Origin: Pilaira anomala
Taxonomy: Eukaryota > Mucoromycota > Mucoromycetes > Mucorales > Mucoraceae
DNA length: 64,000 nt
NCBI GenBank assembly: GCA_025716855.1
Contig: JAIXMQ010000029.1
Span: 308,088 to 372,087 of the forward strand
Direction of reading: 5' to 3'
The notes beneath the pieces are model-generated. The model worked only from the letters and a program-made list of their open reading frames with translations. It ran no database searches and was not told where the DNA came from. Shown one piece after another: positions 13,465 through 23,511 of this stretch (position 1 is its first letter; each line of letters starts with the position of its first letter). A program made the translations under genes and the position numbers.

Positions 13465-14365
13465 CTTTTTTCTTGCATATATATATATTTTTTTTAAAGA
13501 AAAGAAATAAAAATAAAAAAATAAAAAAGAACAAGAGAAAGAAAGAAATTGAAAGTTATAGTTTCAACTTCCATAAACCGACACTAAAATTCTCAACTTT
13601 TTATGCGGGGTTTTTATTCTTTCCTGATTACGTTGTGTTACTTTCACCAGATGATCCGTGCAAGTGCTAATTACTTCTGTGTACGTGTGTATTTAAGCAT
13701 ATGTGATTCACTTTCCAAGGTTGTGCAATTATTTTATAATTCGGAAAGTTCTCTTTGCAAGACTTGATCAAAGCATTTTCAACACTTACATCCTAAATTA
13801 GAATTTTTATCATTGTGTGTGTAGCACACTTCTTTTTATTTACAATACATCATGTACTCAATAATAATAATAAAAAATCCACTAAATGCAAAAAAAAAAA
13901 AAAATAGATTAACGGTAAGAGATTTAGATCATTATGGAGTTTTTTTCTTTTTCAAGTGCTTTAGCTTATTTTAATTGTCATGGAAACTAAAATTTTTGTT
14001 AATTATTTAATCTGTCACACCAAATACATCATCGTCGCGTTTAACAAAGCACAGGCATCCGAGGGTGGTATAAGAAAACTTTTTTTTTTTTTTTTTTTTA
14101 ATATGAATTACACATGGCTTTGACAACCTGATTCATCTATGTATTTTTATTTTTATTTTTACTGGTGAATAGATCTACAGTCTATATATGGTTTGATTTA
14201 AGGAGTAAGTTTTAGCTCTCTGTATCGTAAGTGACTAGGTTTTTATACATGTACACGAACAAATAAACCTGATGTGTATAGTTATTTTCAATTTATACCC
14301 TCCTCTCTTCTTTATCTCTCTCTCTTTCTCTCTCTCTATCTATTTCTCTCTTTTTGTCTTATATC
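13465..14365. other. Divergent intergenic region RhoGAP / MCFD2-like
   Basis: About 900 bp between two divergent starts. It holds AT-rich sequence, a T tract near 14080-14100 and a CT-rich stretch at about 14300-14353 immediately before the ATG at 14366. No gene is recognised; the open frame at 13473-13670 is lysine-rich low complexity. Confidence 0.5.
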
Positions 14366-14983
14366 ATGATACGTACTACCACCATTTTATTAGTGTTCAC
14401 TTGCCTATTTCTATTACAATCCGTATTTGCTGGCCCTGGTACACATAGATATAACCAGCCTCACTCCAATTACGGTGACGAAAAGAAAAATAAGCAGTAA
14501 GTAAAGATATATCAGCCCATTATTATTATTATTATTATTCTCGCGTCTAAAAAATAAATAACAAAAATAATAATAATAATAAAAAAAGACATATTCAAGA
14601 GCATATAAAGGCTATGGTAAAAGATGATAAAGCAGCAGATACACCAGAATTAACAGAAAAAGACATGATCTATTATCTTTTTGTAATTCACGATATAAAC
14701 GGCGATGGATATTTAGACGGGCATGAGTTAAGAGCTGCGTTCACTGATTTTGATCATGATGACGAACACGGTCATACAGAAGAAAAAGAAGAATTAATTC
14801 CATTAGATGAAGTGAATGAAATGGTTGATCACGTATTAGAAGAAGATGATAAAAATGGAGAGTAAGTAAAACTCAAATTAGAATTACCTTGTTATTTTTA
14901 ACCTTTTATTATTATCATATATTTACAGTGGTTTGATTTCTTGGAGTGAATATCTTGAAAGTCAATTATATCACGAAAATTAG
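14366..14983 (+). CDS. MCFD2-like secretory-pathway EF-hand protein
   Basis: Small calcium-binding protein resembling MCFD2, which in animals acts with a lectin cargo receptor in ER-to-Golgi export. Three exons join in frame: 14366-14496, 14589-14861 and 14929-14983, for 152 residues. Residues 1-24 form a signal peptide (MIRTTTILLVFTCLFLLQSV then Ala before GPG). After a short linker comes HIQEHIKAMV, matching the helix before the first EF hand. EF hand 1 has the loop DINGDGYLDGHE, and EF hand 2 has DDKNGDGLISWSE, whose codons cross the exon 2/3 boundary. Exon 2 uses an AAAG acceptor. Length and layout match MCFD2 closely; whether the same cargo function holds in fungi is inference. No ER-retention tetrapeptide is seen. 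Confidence 0.85.
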
Positions 14984-15242
14984 TGGAGAATTAAAAAATA
15001 TATTTTTTTCTTCTGTTGAAATGATATAGTTAATTTAATAAAAACATATTCTCTTATATTAATTCAGTTACACTGCAATCATACAGTCGAATAAGAAAAA
15101 GGTCATGTAATCCCTTAATAGATATTGTTATTCATAACAATTTTCTATTTTTTACCTTTATGCCAAGCCCAAACGAATAGAATTTATCTACTTTTGTACA
15201 TAACAAAGAAGAACTCGTGAACATTTTCTCATTGATCCCCTA

Positions 15243-15321
<79 letters not shown>

Positions 15322-15424
15322 TATCTTATAACATGTACATATATGTCACATTCTTAATAGAGTATAAAAGAATTACTGATTGACTACACATGCCAATGGG
15401 GAAAAAAAACAAGTTATTGATTAA
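14984..15424. repeat. Spacer with 74-nt poly-T
   Basis: Intergenic region whose main feature is an uninterrupted run of T from 15245 to 15318, the longest homopolymer in the window. The remaining sequence is AT-rich with no recognised gene. Confidence 0.85.
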
Positions 15425-16902
15425 TTGAATCGTACATTACAACATGCCATGGTAACGATCAATGAATTTGGAACTCCAGCTATCGTGTATAAAAAAGGTA
15501 TTTTAAACACTTTACCCGATAAGTCATCTCGGCTTTACCCCCGTATTGAGGAAGACCAAACCTTGGGGAGAGAGATGGATACTGCCATAAAGAAGTTACA
15601 AGATTTTATATTAGTGAAATGATCTGAAAAGATAAAAAAGATGTTACAAAATAAGGAGTTAACAGAAGATAAAGATACTTTTATTAAAAAGGTCAGAACA
15701 AATAAACCTAAATACAATGGAGGAAAAGAATTAGATATTTTGGAAACACAATTAACTGACCAATAATTTAAACATGCTACTACTGAATATATAGCTCCAC
15801 CTGTTAATGAAAGACAAAAGTCGATCCATGACACACATATACTTGGACACTTTGGATCTGAAGGTGTTGTTAAATCGTTATTATCTGAAGATTATATTGG
15901 AATACCATAAATAAGGATGTAAAGGATGCTCTTCTGTCCTGTAAACCTTGTGCTATGCATAATATAACCAAAAGAGGATATAATCCAAAACGATCCATTG
16001 TTGCGTGGGAACCTTTAACCTTTGTCAGTTTTAATTTATGTGGTCCATTTGAAATCACGAAATCCAATAATGTAGACATCCTAGTACTCGTAGACATCTG
16101 TACAAAATATATAATAGCTCGATCTAATCCTAACAAGCAAAGTAATACCATTGCAAAAACATTAATGGATATATTTTGTGACTATGGGTTACCTAAAATT
16201 TGTTTATCTGATAATGGTCGTGAAGCAAGGAATAGTTTGATTGCATTCATAACCAAAACACTTGGTATTCAACACATGTTTAGCACACCTTACTTTCTCC
16301 GGTCCAATGGAGCCGCCGAAAATTCTGTGAAGGTTATTCAAAACACTTTACGAAAGTTATGTGGTAATGATACCAGTGATTGGGATGAAAAGGTGTCACT
16401 AGCTCAATTATGCGTAAATATTAAATACCGTCATAGAACAGGTGGCACTGCATTCTCTTTAATGTATGCTCGTCAGATGAATCGTCCTAAAGATTATACT
16501 GGTAAAGATGACATACAAGGACCAATGACAATTGATGAATTAGAGAAAAGAGTGGAAGTAATGAGTGATATAGCTTTTCCAGCTATTAAAGAAAGAACTC
16601 AGAAAATTTTAGCAGAGTGTGACGAAAAATATAATAAAAAGAATTATATATTCGACATACCTGTTGGCACCACTGTGATGGTAAGGTTGCCTCAAAGAGC
16701 AAGTAAGCTATCAGTTTTATATGAAGGGCCATATATTGTACAAGGAAAAACAAAGGCTAACAATTATAACTTGAAAACGGAAATGAATGAATTGTTACAT
16801 CGTGAATATACTTCGACATCCGAAAAGAAAAGAAAATTGTCAAATAATAAAGAAAAAACTACTGGTGAAAACTCAAAGAGTTACAGACGTAGTAAACGAT
16901 AA
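15425..16902 (+). pseudogene. Retroelement pol remnant: integrase
   Basis: Decayed 3' part of a Ty3/Gypsy-like or related LTR retroelement pol. From 15425 the frame reads through a pre-integrase segment but is broken by TGA at 15620-15622 and by TAA near 15763. The HHCC zinc-binding region follows (HILGHFGSEG, then CKPC), with a frameshift near 15905 between its two halves. From about 15910 to 16902 the integrase core is open. LSDNGRE contains the second catalytic Asp and NGAAEN the Glu. The expected first Asp appears as Asn in FNLCGPF, which would inactivate the enzyme. The C-terminal GPYIV-type segment (YEGPYIVQG) and a basic tail complete the protein. No LTRs, reverse transcriptase or gag are seen nearby, so this is a fragment. 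Confidence 0.8.
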
Positions 16903-17450
16903 CTCAAAGAGAAACTAAAAGTATTGAGTCATTATTTATTAAATGAGGAAAAATTAATCCCGTGGGCTATAAGAAATCGGAGAACAAAATTAGTCGCGAT
17001 TTTATATAGTGCATAAATAAATTAATTTGGAATTATGAAATATATAAACTATTCTTCTATTTTACTTGATCTATGTTACAACTGCAATTGTAACAAGTGG
17101 AGGGCCATGTGGTGAATCCACAATAGTAAATATAGTAGATCTAAATCATAGCCAATAAAATTGAATATGCTTAAATAAACTATCGTAAATTTACAATGGA
17201 TAAATAAATAAATCCTTACAAGCATATATGATCGCTTGGATAGTATATTCAAATGGATAAACATAAACTACCTATAAAAATATACATCCTTCAATCATAT
17301 TAATTGAATGAATGGTGTAATAATTATCATGACAATATTATATATATAAAAGCCTAAACCATCTCTACTGACATTATTAGTTAAAATGAATAGCGGATGC
17401 ATTATTTAAACAACATAGAATTACTTTAATCTTTATTTTTATAATAAAAC
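16903..17450. other. AT-rich spacer
   Basis: No gene or repeat recognised apart from a small palindrome (GTTACAA / TTGTAAC) near 17075-17095. It may be the far end of the retroelement remnant. Confidence 0.4.
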
Positions 17451-18205
17451 CTACCCCGAAAGGAACTCTAAATATATTTTATATCTACTTACTGTTTTTT
17501 TTACTACTTTTTTTCCACAAGAAATATTTTCCACAGTGGCTTTTACTTGAATTCTAACAATATAATTTAGGTCTTCCAAATTTTTTATTAAAGAATACAT
17601 CTCTTTTCTATTGTCATCTTTGGGAAACAAGGCTTGGATGTTTTGAATGTCTTTTTTAATGACATTATTTATACCCATGGCGTTTAAAGTCTACCACAAA
17701 AAAAAATCAGTATCTGGAAATAGTAAAAAAGATATACTCGAACTTTACAGCCATAACACTGCCTACAGAATCTTTATGACTGCTAGATAATATTTTAAAA
17801 ATAGTGTCCATTACTTCTGGCTCTTGTTTACAATAGATAGCATATATAATAGGATCTTGTTGTACTTCATGGTTAATGCTTAAATTGGTTTTCAGTTACA
17901 ATGAGATTATAAACTTTAATGTAAGCTGGGCAACCAAATTTTTGTGTGCTTTTTTTTTTGTATTTTTTCTCAATACTTTTATCGTCAATTTTATCTCGTT
18001 TGTACACTCCGTGCTTGCATATGTAAACATATTGACCTTTTGAAGGAGTGGATTTTGAAATAGAAAACACTATGTCGTGTTTTTCCCCAAATGTTTTAAC
18101 ATTGGCTTTCATTTGCTCAACTGAAGCAAACTTTTTTCCAATGCAAAATTCCTCATTGAATTCAACATCCATGTCAGTTTTTGTGCTTTCGGTTTGTCTG
18201 TACAT
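17451..18205 (-). pseudogene. FAR1-type DNA-binding domain, MULE transposase fragment
   Basis: Minus-strand fragment resembling the N-terminal FAR1/WRKY-GCM1 zinc-binding domain of Mutator-like transposases and their domesticated relatives. The first part (18205 to about 17875) has VYICKHGVYKRD and FGCPAYIKV, giving two of the zinc ligands. The expected His-x-His pair (HNHE type) is split: FKH lies in one frame and NHEV in the next, so one inserted base near 17875 breaks the gene. The following part reads to a GTAAAG donor near 17748. An acceptor near 17695 leads into the 17678-17451 segment (MGINNVIKKDIQNIQALF), a helical region usual just after this domain. The transposase DDE core is absent. 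Function is lost or the gene is truncated. Confidence 0.65.
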
Positions 18206-18827
18206 TAAGAAATATATGTTTATTTAAAATATCAGGTTGGAAATAAAGAACTGTTCCTGAACAATATTACTGCTTTATTTATTCCTCCATACACCACAAA
18301 AAAACGGTCATAAATTTGCACTGGAGGTGTATTTGGAGGTGTACCAAGAATTAACCAAAAGAATTAAGTTAAATAACTACGAGCTGATCTACTCGCTTCG
18401 CTCGCTGACGGCTATCTCGCCCTAAAGAGCTCAGGTGGGATATCTTCTCTATCCAATACATGAAATCTGTACAGAAAAGAGTATTTGTTATTGAAAAAAA
18501 AAAGAAAGAAGAAAAAAAAAAAAAAAAAGTGATTTATAACGAAGCTAAAAAAAAACCTGTTTGTGTGGCATGTAAGAAAAAATAAAGTCCCTCAACCAGT
18601 TATTAACTTGGTACTGCAAATTAAAAAAAATAAAATAGATAACGCATGACAGCGAAGTAAGTGCCTAATGTTTTTATTAATTGTAGGATAAGCAGACATT
18701 GTGAATAGCTTATTTTCGTGATGTACATAGATAATATTTTTATTTTTCAAGTTGTAAATTATATTTAATTCATTATGTTTTATAAGTTTTAGGATGACTT
18801 GAAAAAATATATAAAAAAATTATTGCC
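18206..18827. other. Spacer with a GC-richer patch
   Basis: Mostly AT-rich with A tracts near 18500-18530. The patch at about 18385-18440 (around CGCTTCGCTCGCTGACGGC) is unusually GC-rich for this window and resembles a repeat end, but I found no second copy here. Confidence 0.4.
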
Positions 18828-19027
18828 TTAATCATCATTAACATCCTCCTCGTCAAAATCATCTTCGTCACTTGAATCATCGTCGTCAAGATCATCGTTA
18901 TCTGCATCATTAATATCATTATCATCGTCGTCAACTTCATCATTGTTAAGCTCGTGTCCAAACTCACGCTCATCCACACCGTCCCAAACAATATTACTGG
19001 TACTAGCTACAGTGGTCGTTCGATTTA
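18828..19027 (-). pseudogene. Acidic C-terminal exon fragment
   Basis: Minus-strand open frame from a good acceptor (TTTTTGCAG ending at 19028) to a TAA at 18830-18828. It encodes NRTTTVASTSNIVWDG and then a long Asp/Asn/Glu-rich tail ending EEDVNDD. I do not recognise a family. It looks like the last exon of a gene whose upstream exons are decayed or lost; minus-strand coding-like scraps continue to about 19800. Composition alone would also allow a chance acidic repeat. Confidence 0.35.
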
Positions 19028-19139
19028 CTGCAAAAATAAAAACGAAGATTTTGTGGCACTACATCAAATTTGGCACTAAATAGAATTTTTCGGTGTTAGA
19101 ATATGTCTTAAATCAACAGTCACATGGGTCTGTACAGGT

Positions 19140-19397
19140 GTGATACTCAGAAAAAAAAAATTTAATTTTTCCTCTGGTTGTGTACTTGTGGCAAAATTGT
19201 CGCGATTGGAAAGAGAGTATCATATTGTACAAAGCTTATATCGTCAATCGACAGCTAGAGAATTATTATGTAAACCTATAGAGAAAGTAACATTATCTGA
19301 TAGAATGATTGCGTTCATATATACACAAAGATTATTTCTTCTTTCTTTTTACTTTAATAAAAAAATTAAATTACGTGTTCAATTTTTATTTGTTTAA
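19140..19397 (+). pseudogene. Short coding-like fragment, possibly kinase-like
   Basis: Plus-strand fragment with a convincing protein-like stretch: RLEREYHIVQSLYRQ followed by LLCKPIEKVTLSDRMIAF. This pattern recalls the N-terminal protein-kinase-like domain of some fungal hybrid histidine kinases, where a similar helix precedes the strand. No upstream or downstream exons are seen. It may be a gene fragment carried here by transposition. The identification is tentative. Confidence 0.3.
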
Positions 19398-19429
19398 TTG
19401 TCCAAGCTGATGCTGAAACCATTCAATGC

Positions 19430-19800
19430 AAAAAAAAAAAAAAAAAAAAACAGTAGCTAATTTTCCATTTTCCCAAGTGATTTGGCTTTAATTCAGCGTC
19501 ATTCTTGCTTATGATGTATTGTTTTTGTATGTCTTGAACTAAAAGAAAATTGACGTATATGCTAATAACTACTGTAAAACTCTGTATACATACGATCCAT
19601 TTGAGCAACTTCAACAATAACCTTATGTTGATCTGTTTACTGTCATAACACTAATGAACTGATTTAAAAATTTCAGTTGCCATATACGAATTAACCGCTC
19701 TAACCAATTTACTGTTATTCTCAAAATATTTGGCAAGTCTTTTTAATTCCCAATATTCTGAGCGAATGTCAATGCCATGTGAATCAAGCTGCAAGTTCTC
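19430..19800 (-). pseudogene. Decayed coding fragments, unknown family
   Basis: Two minus-strand scraps look like former protein. About 19795-19655 contains HGIDIRSEYWELKRLAKYF and VRAVNSYMATEIF, ending at a TAG. About 19540-19450 contains VQDIQKQYIISKNDAELK. They are in different frames and separated by stops. They may belong with the acidic exon at 18828-19027. I cannot name a family. Confidence 0.35.
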
Positions 19801-19939
19801 TTTCTCTCTCTTTCGGATCTTTACAATTTGTGTGACACTTACCGCACTCGGCCTATCAAATTAAAGTACCTGATAATTCGCTCTCCCCCCAAAAAATAGG
19901 GCAATTCTTTAATTTGTTATTAATTGAAAAAAAAAAAAT

Positions 19940-19998
19940 ATTTTTTTCTCTCTCTCTCTCTCTCTTTTTTTACTTCTCTTTTTTAATAGAAATATATC
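19940..19998 (+). promoter_or_regulatory. CT-rich leader of TMEM164-like gene
   Basis: Pyrimidine-rich run (T tract, then CT repeats) immediately before the ATG at 19999, resembling the leaders of other genes in this window. Confidence 0.4.
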
Positions 19999-20889
19999 AT
20001 GGCTGTCTTGAGTGTACTTGGTAGACCTTTTACACCTTTATTCAACAGTTTAGAAAGATGGGTTCGAGCTATCTCAAAAGACTTACCTGAAGAGACAGAT
20101 TGGACAGACTCTACAAAAGGATCATGGTATATATCAATATATATTTGCTGGGGGTATGAAGGAAATAACAATTTCTTATAACCCAGGTACCTTCACCCAC
20201 GTCAACACGGTATAGAATTTTTTATGTTATCTACCGGATTTGCAGCTACATCCTATTATTATTTATCCAAAGTATTGAACCCTGCCAGTACAACCTGGAA
20301 GATCCTGAGTTCATTTAGACCAGTTGGACCAGCCACAAAGATAGAAAAAGTACTATTTGTATCATTACTTGGATCATTTGCATTGACAGCGGTTCATAAA
20401 GTGATTCGTAAAAACAAAATGTTTATGCTTCAACCATGTCATATGAGTGCTGCCTTATTGTTGGTCACTTTATATAACCCAAATAAGAGTTCAATCTTTA
20501 CCAACTTATTATTTAATATTTATTTACATACACAATGGGGAGCGATTGGAGCATTAGCTTTCCCTGATTTGAGAGATCATTATTTGCTTGGTGAAACCTT
20601 TAACTTTTTTGCAGGTAAATTGATTTAAAGACCCCGAATGATCGACACACACACACACACTAAACTTTTTTTATTATTATTATAGAGCATATTTTAATTT
20701 TGGCCGCTCCTGTTTATATGATTTACAGCGGTAGATATTTGGTCATGCCTACATCAAAAGATATGGCTCTCTTGTCTTTTTCCATATTCAGTTTCTTTCA
20801 TTCACCTATTTTACATATCTGTGCTTTAAAGTCAGGACAAAACTTGAATTATCTCTTTTCTCCTCCACCAAGTAAGTTTTGTTGTAATC

Positions 20890-20942
<53 letters not shown>

Positions 20943-21139
20943 TTTTTCTAAAAAAAAAGCGAGAAATAATAGAATGTTTACTTGTATTTTTTTTTATAAT
21001 AGTTGATACATTATTTAAAGTGGGTCGTGCCTATCGATTGGTCTTATATACCACTGCATTCGGTGCCGTCTTTATTACCCGATATGGATTAGTAGAAGCC
21101 ATCATTTCCATTTTACCACGTAAAGCATTACGCATGTAA
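19999..21139 (+). CDS. TMEM164-like multi-pass membrane protein
   Basis: Integral membrane protein of the TMEM164 family. Four exons join in frame: 19999-20126, 20187-20614, 20686-20871 and 21003-21139, giving 292 residues, close to the ~297 of the human protein. Several hydrophobic segments are visible, for example FFMLSTGFAATSYYYLS, VLFVSLLGSFALTAV and ILILAAPVYMIYS. The conserved QPCH motif places a Cys near residue 127, and a His lies in NIYLHTQWGA. Animal TMEM164 has been proposed to be an acyltransferase for ether phospholipids using such a Cys/His pair; activity here is inference. Intron 3 contains a long T tract (about 20898-20941). The start ATG 19999 follows a CT-rich leader and has a good context (ATCATGG). 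Confidence 0.85.
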
Positions 21140-21328
21140 ACAAAACGCATTTTCATCATAGATCAAGTTAAAAAAAGCATATATAATCATAATAATAATT
21201 TTTCTTAGAAATTTTTTAATTTATACTCTTCCAATAATTTTGCTATATTCTTTTTAATGTCTTTTCTAATCAAACCAGTTGTATGTACAGCGAAGAACGG
21301 TAAATTCTGTCATCTTGAATGTCTGTAA

Positions 21329-21366
<38 letters not shown>

Positions 21367-22057
21367 GGCACTAAGCCGAAAGATGATCGTTTCCTTTATG
21401 TCTAAAAAAAAAACTCGTATGTTTTTTTAGTTTAAAACGCATAGTTAAAACATTGGATAATTTGTCATTTTAAAATGACGAGCAAATTGTATAGAATTTC
21501 TGCAATGGCATGACATGCATAACAATTCTATCAGACATTTTTAAGTAATAATCTCTCTTCTTATAATAACTTGTTCAGTTCTTATATTAGCTATACAAGT
21601 TAGCTTACAATAACGAATGATCGTTCCTATGCTCCTTCTTTTATTGTTATATTTCCATTAGTTATAATTTAATGTTTTGTTTATTAGTATACAACAATTT
21701 AAATAGTATTGAATTGCGCAACAACTTTATATGGAATTGACTTGCAAACTAGCCAAACTCAATTATACGAAATTTTTATGTTTCTTTTATAGTAGTAAGC
21801 ATTGGTGTTACTTTTATAGCTACATGTGAACTATCCTCAAATTTGTCAAATTCCATGAAAACCAACAGCGCAGAAGAATTAGATAAGTAAAAACAAGCTC
21901 TTTTTTTTATTATTATTATATGTTGTAAGAAGATCATAAAAAAAAAGTCTACACTTAAAACATAAGGCACATTTTCTACATTCAGGGATATGTATTTTTT
22001 TTTAATGCAGTTCGAACAGGTAGTTAAATAAATTAAAAACAACAGAAAGAGAAAAAT
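21140..22057. other. AT-rich spacer
   Basis: Contains a ~32-nt A tract near 21330. The minus-strand open frame at 21776-22042 starts in low complexity; its last 35 residues look protein-like (FMEFDKFEDSSHVAIKV) but no splice model or family supports a gene. Confidence 0.4.
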
Positions 22058-22924
22058 ATGGAACTTGTCAAGAAAATAATCGACCCCCCCCCCACAGATT
22101 TAGAAATAACCACGCAATCACCTGCTTCTAACTCTGAAGAGCTGTCTGATGCTAATTCAGAATAAGTCCATGATAACAGCACCTCTCCGTACGATGAACG
22201 AAGCCAGTGGCTACTTTTTGAGCTTTTTCAAGAACGATATATAACACTCGATAACAACCATTCACTTTAATAACGATCGGGGAAGCTTGAGACCAATCAA
22301 GACACAGTGGTTAACTAGAAATTTTGCGTATTTATAGAAGAAGAAGAGACCAACGGTCGTTAATTAGTATACCACCTGAAGCACCATGGCATTTTTAAAG
22401 CGCATTTCAAGACCTCGTTTTGGAAGTAACAGCAGTAATACCTCCCACTATATATACCTCATTTATGATGTTTAACGCTTCCATGAACCTCCGTTCAGAA
22501 AGACCAGAAAAAAAACAAAAAACCAGACCAGTGATAATTTTACAATCGAGTCATTTGTTAAAGCTCAAACAGTTCTTAATGATGCTAATTTCGAACGTGC
22601 TCGTCTACAAAAAGAGTTTTCGAAAGGTATCTAAATTCTGCAATAAATTTAAATACAAAATCTGCAGATAATATGAATTCGTTTGCTTTGATGAGGGAAC
22701 GGATGTTGGAAAATATGGAGCAACAAAGAGAGAGTTTGGAAAATTAGTTGAATGATTTCTTCGATAGACTCGTAGCTATCCCCTTACCCCCCTGGAGTCC
22801 TTCATTTATTCCTCAAATACAACCTACCAATACTTCTCGCTCTTCTCCAGACCACTTAAATGAAAGATTAAATGATCGCATTGAATCTTCTAGAGCTAAC
22901 AAGAGACGTCGCATGTCAGTTTAA
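22058..22924 (+). pseudogene. Degraded gene of unknown family
   Basis: A plus-strand gene in ruins. It starts at ATG 22058 (MELVKKIIDPPP, then a Ser/Glu-rich stretch to a stop). Protein-like segments in other frames follow: YDERSQWLLFELFQERY near 22190-22240, FVKAQTVLNDANFERARLQK near 22550-22615, and from 22672 MNSFALMRERMLENMEQQRE. The last is interrupted by a TAG, then continues through LNDFFDRLVAIPLPPW to a basic end RANKRRRMSV and TAA at 22922-22924. The order suggests one former protein with a coiled-coil region and a nuclear-localisation-like tail. A C homopolymer at 22083-22092 may have slipped. I do not recognise the family; a transposon accessory ORF is possible. Confidence 0.5.
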
Positions 22925-23511
22925 GAAAAATAAAAGAAATTTATCGCTGAAAAATTATATAAAGTTATCATAAAGCTTCTTCGCTCATTTAAATGTTTTA
23001 TCAGAAGATTACAACGCGTAAGTCTTGCAGTTTTGTTATTTTTTAAAGGCTCTTCGTCTTCCAAAGGTCGCATGAATCTGAGTTAATTCGCACTGCCTTT
23101 TCTTTGTTTGATTCAAGTGTTGAGAGTTGGGAAAAAGATAACTAGCAGCGCAAAAAGATACGTCGAAAAAAAACCAATGAAAAAAAAAAAATATCCCACT
23201 GGGCATATCTTTGAAAGAAATTAAACATAAAAAAAAATTGCTCCAAAAGTATATTAATACAGCACGCTACATATCGATATTTTTATAATAAAACTATTTT
23301 AAACGCTTTGAAGTCAAAAATGCGTATCCTTTTTATATCAACTTGAGACAATATATTGTGACATTTCTCTTTACTGTCATCACAAGCACATAAACTTAGT
23401 AAAGAAAATTTACCTTTTTTAAAAAGCAAAATTTATTTAAGGTAATAAAATATATAATATACAAGAATTTTTTTTGATAACAGAAAGAACAAAAAATAAA
23501 AGAAAAAAAAA
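22925..23511. other. AT-rich spacer, TYW1 3' side
   Basis: No gene recognised. The last ~100 bases probably hold the 3' UTR of TYW1. Confidence 0.4.

Noticed and set aside
13473..13670. 65-residue open frame upstream of the RhoGAP gene
   Set aside because: Lys-rich low complexity in the promoter region of a well-supported gene.
18773..18991. Met/Ile-rich minus-strand frame
   Set aside because: It is the shadow of the acidic Asp-rich exon in another frame.
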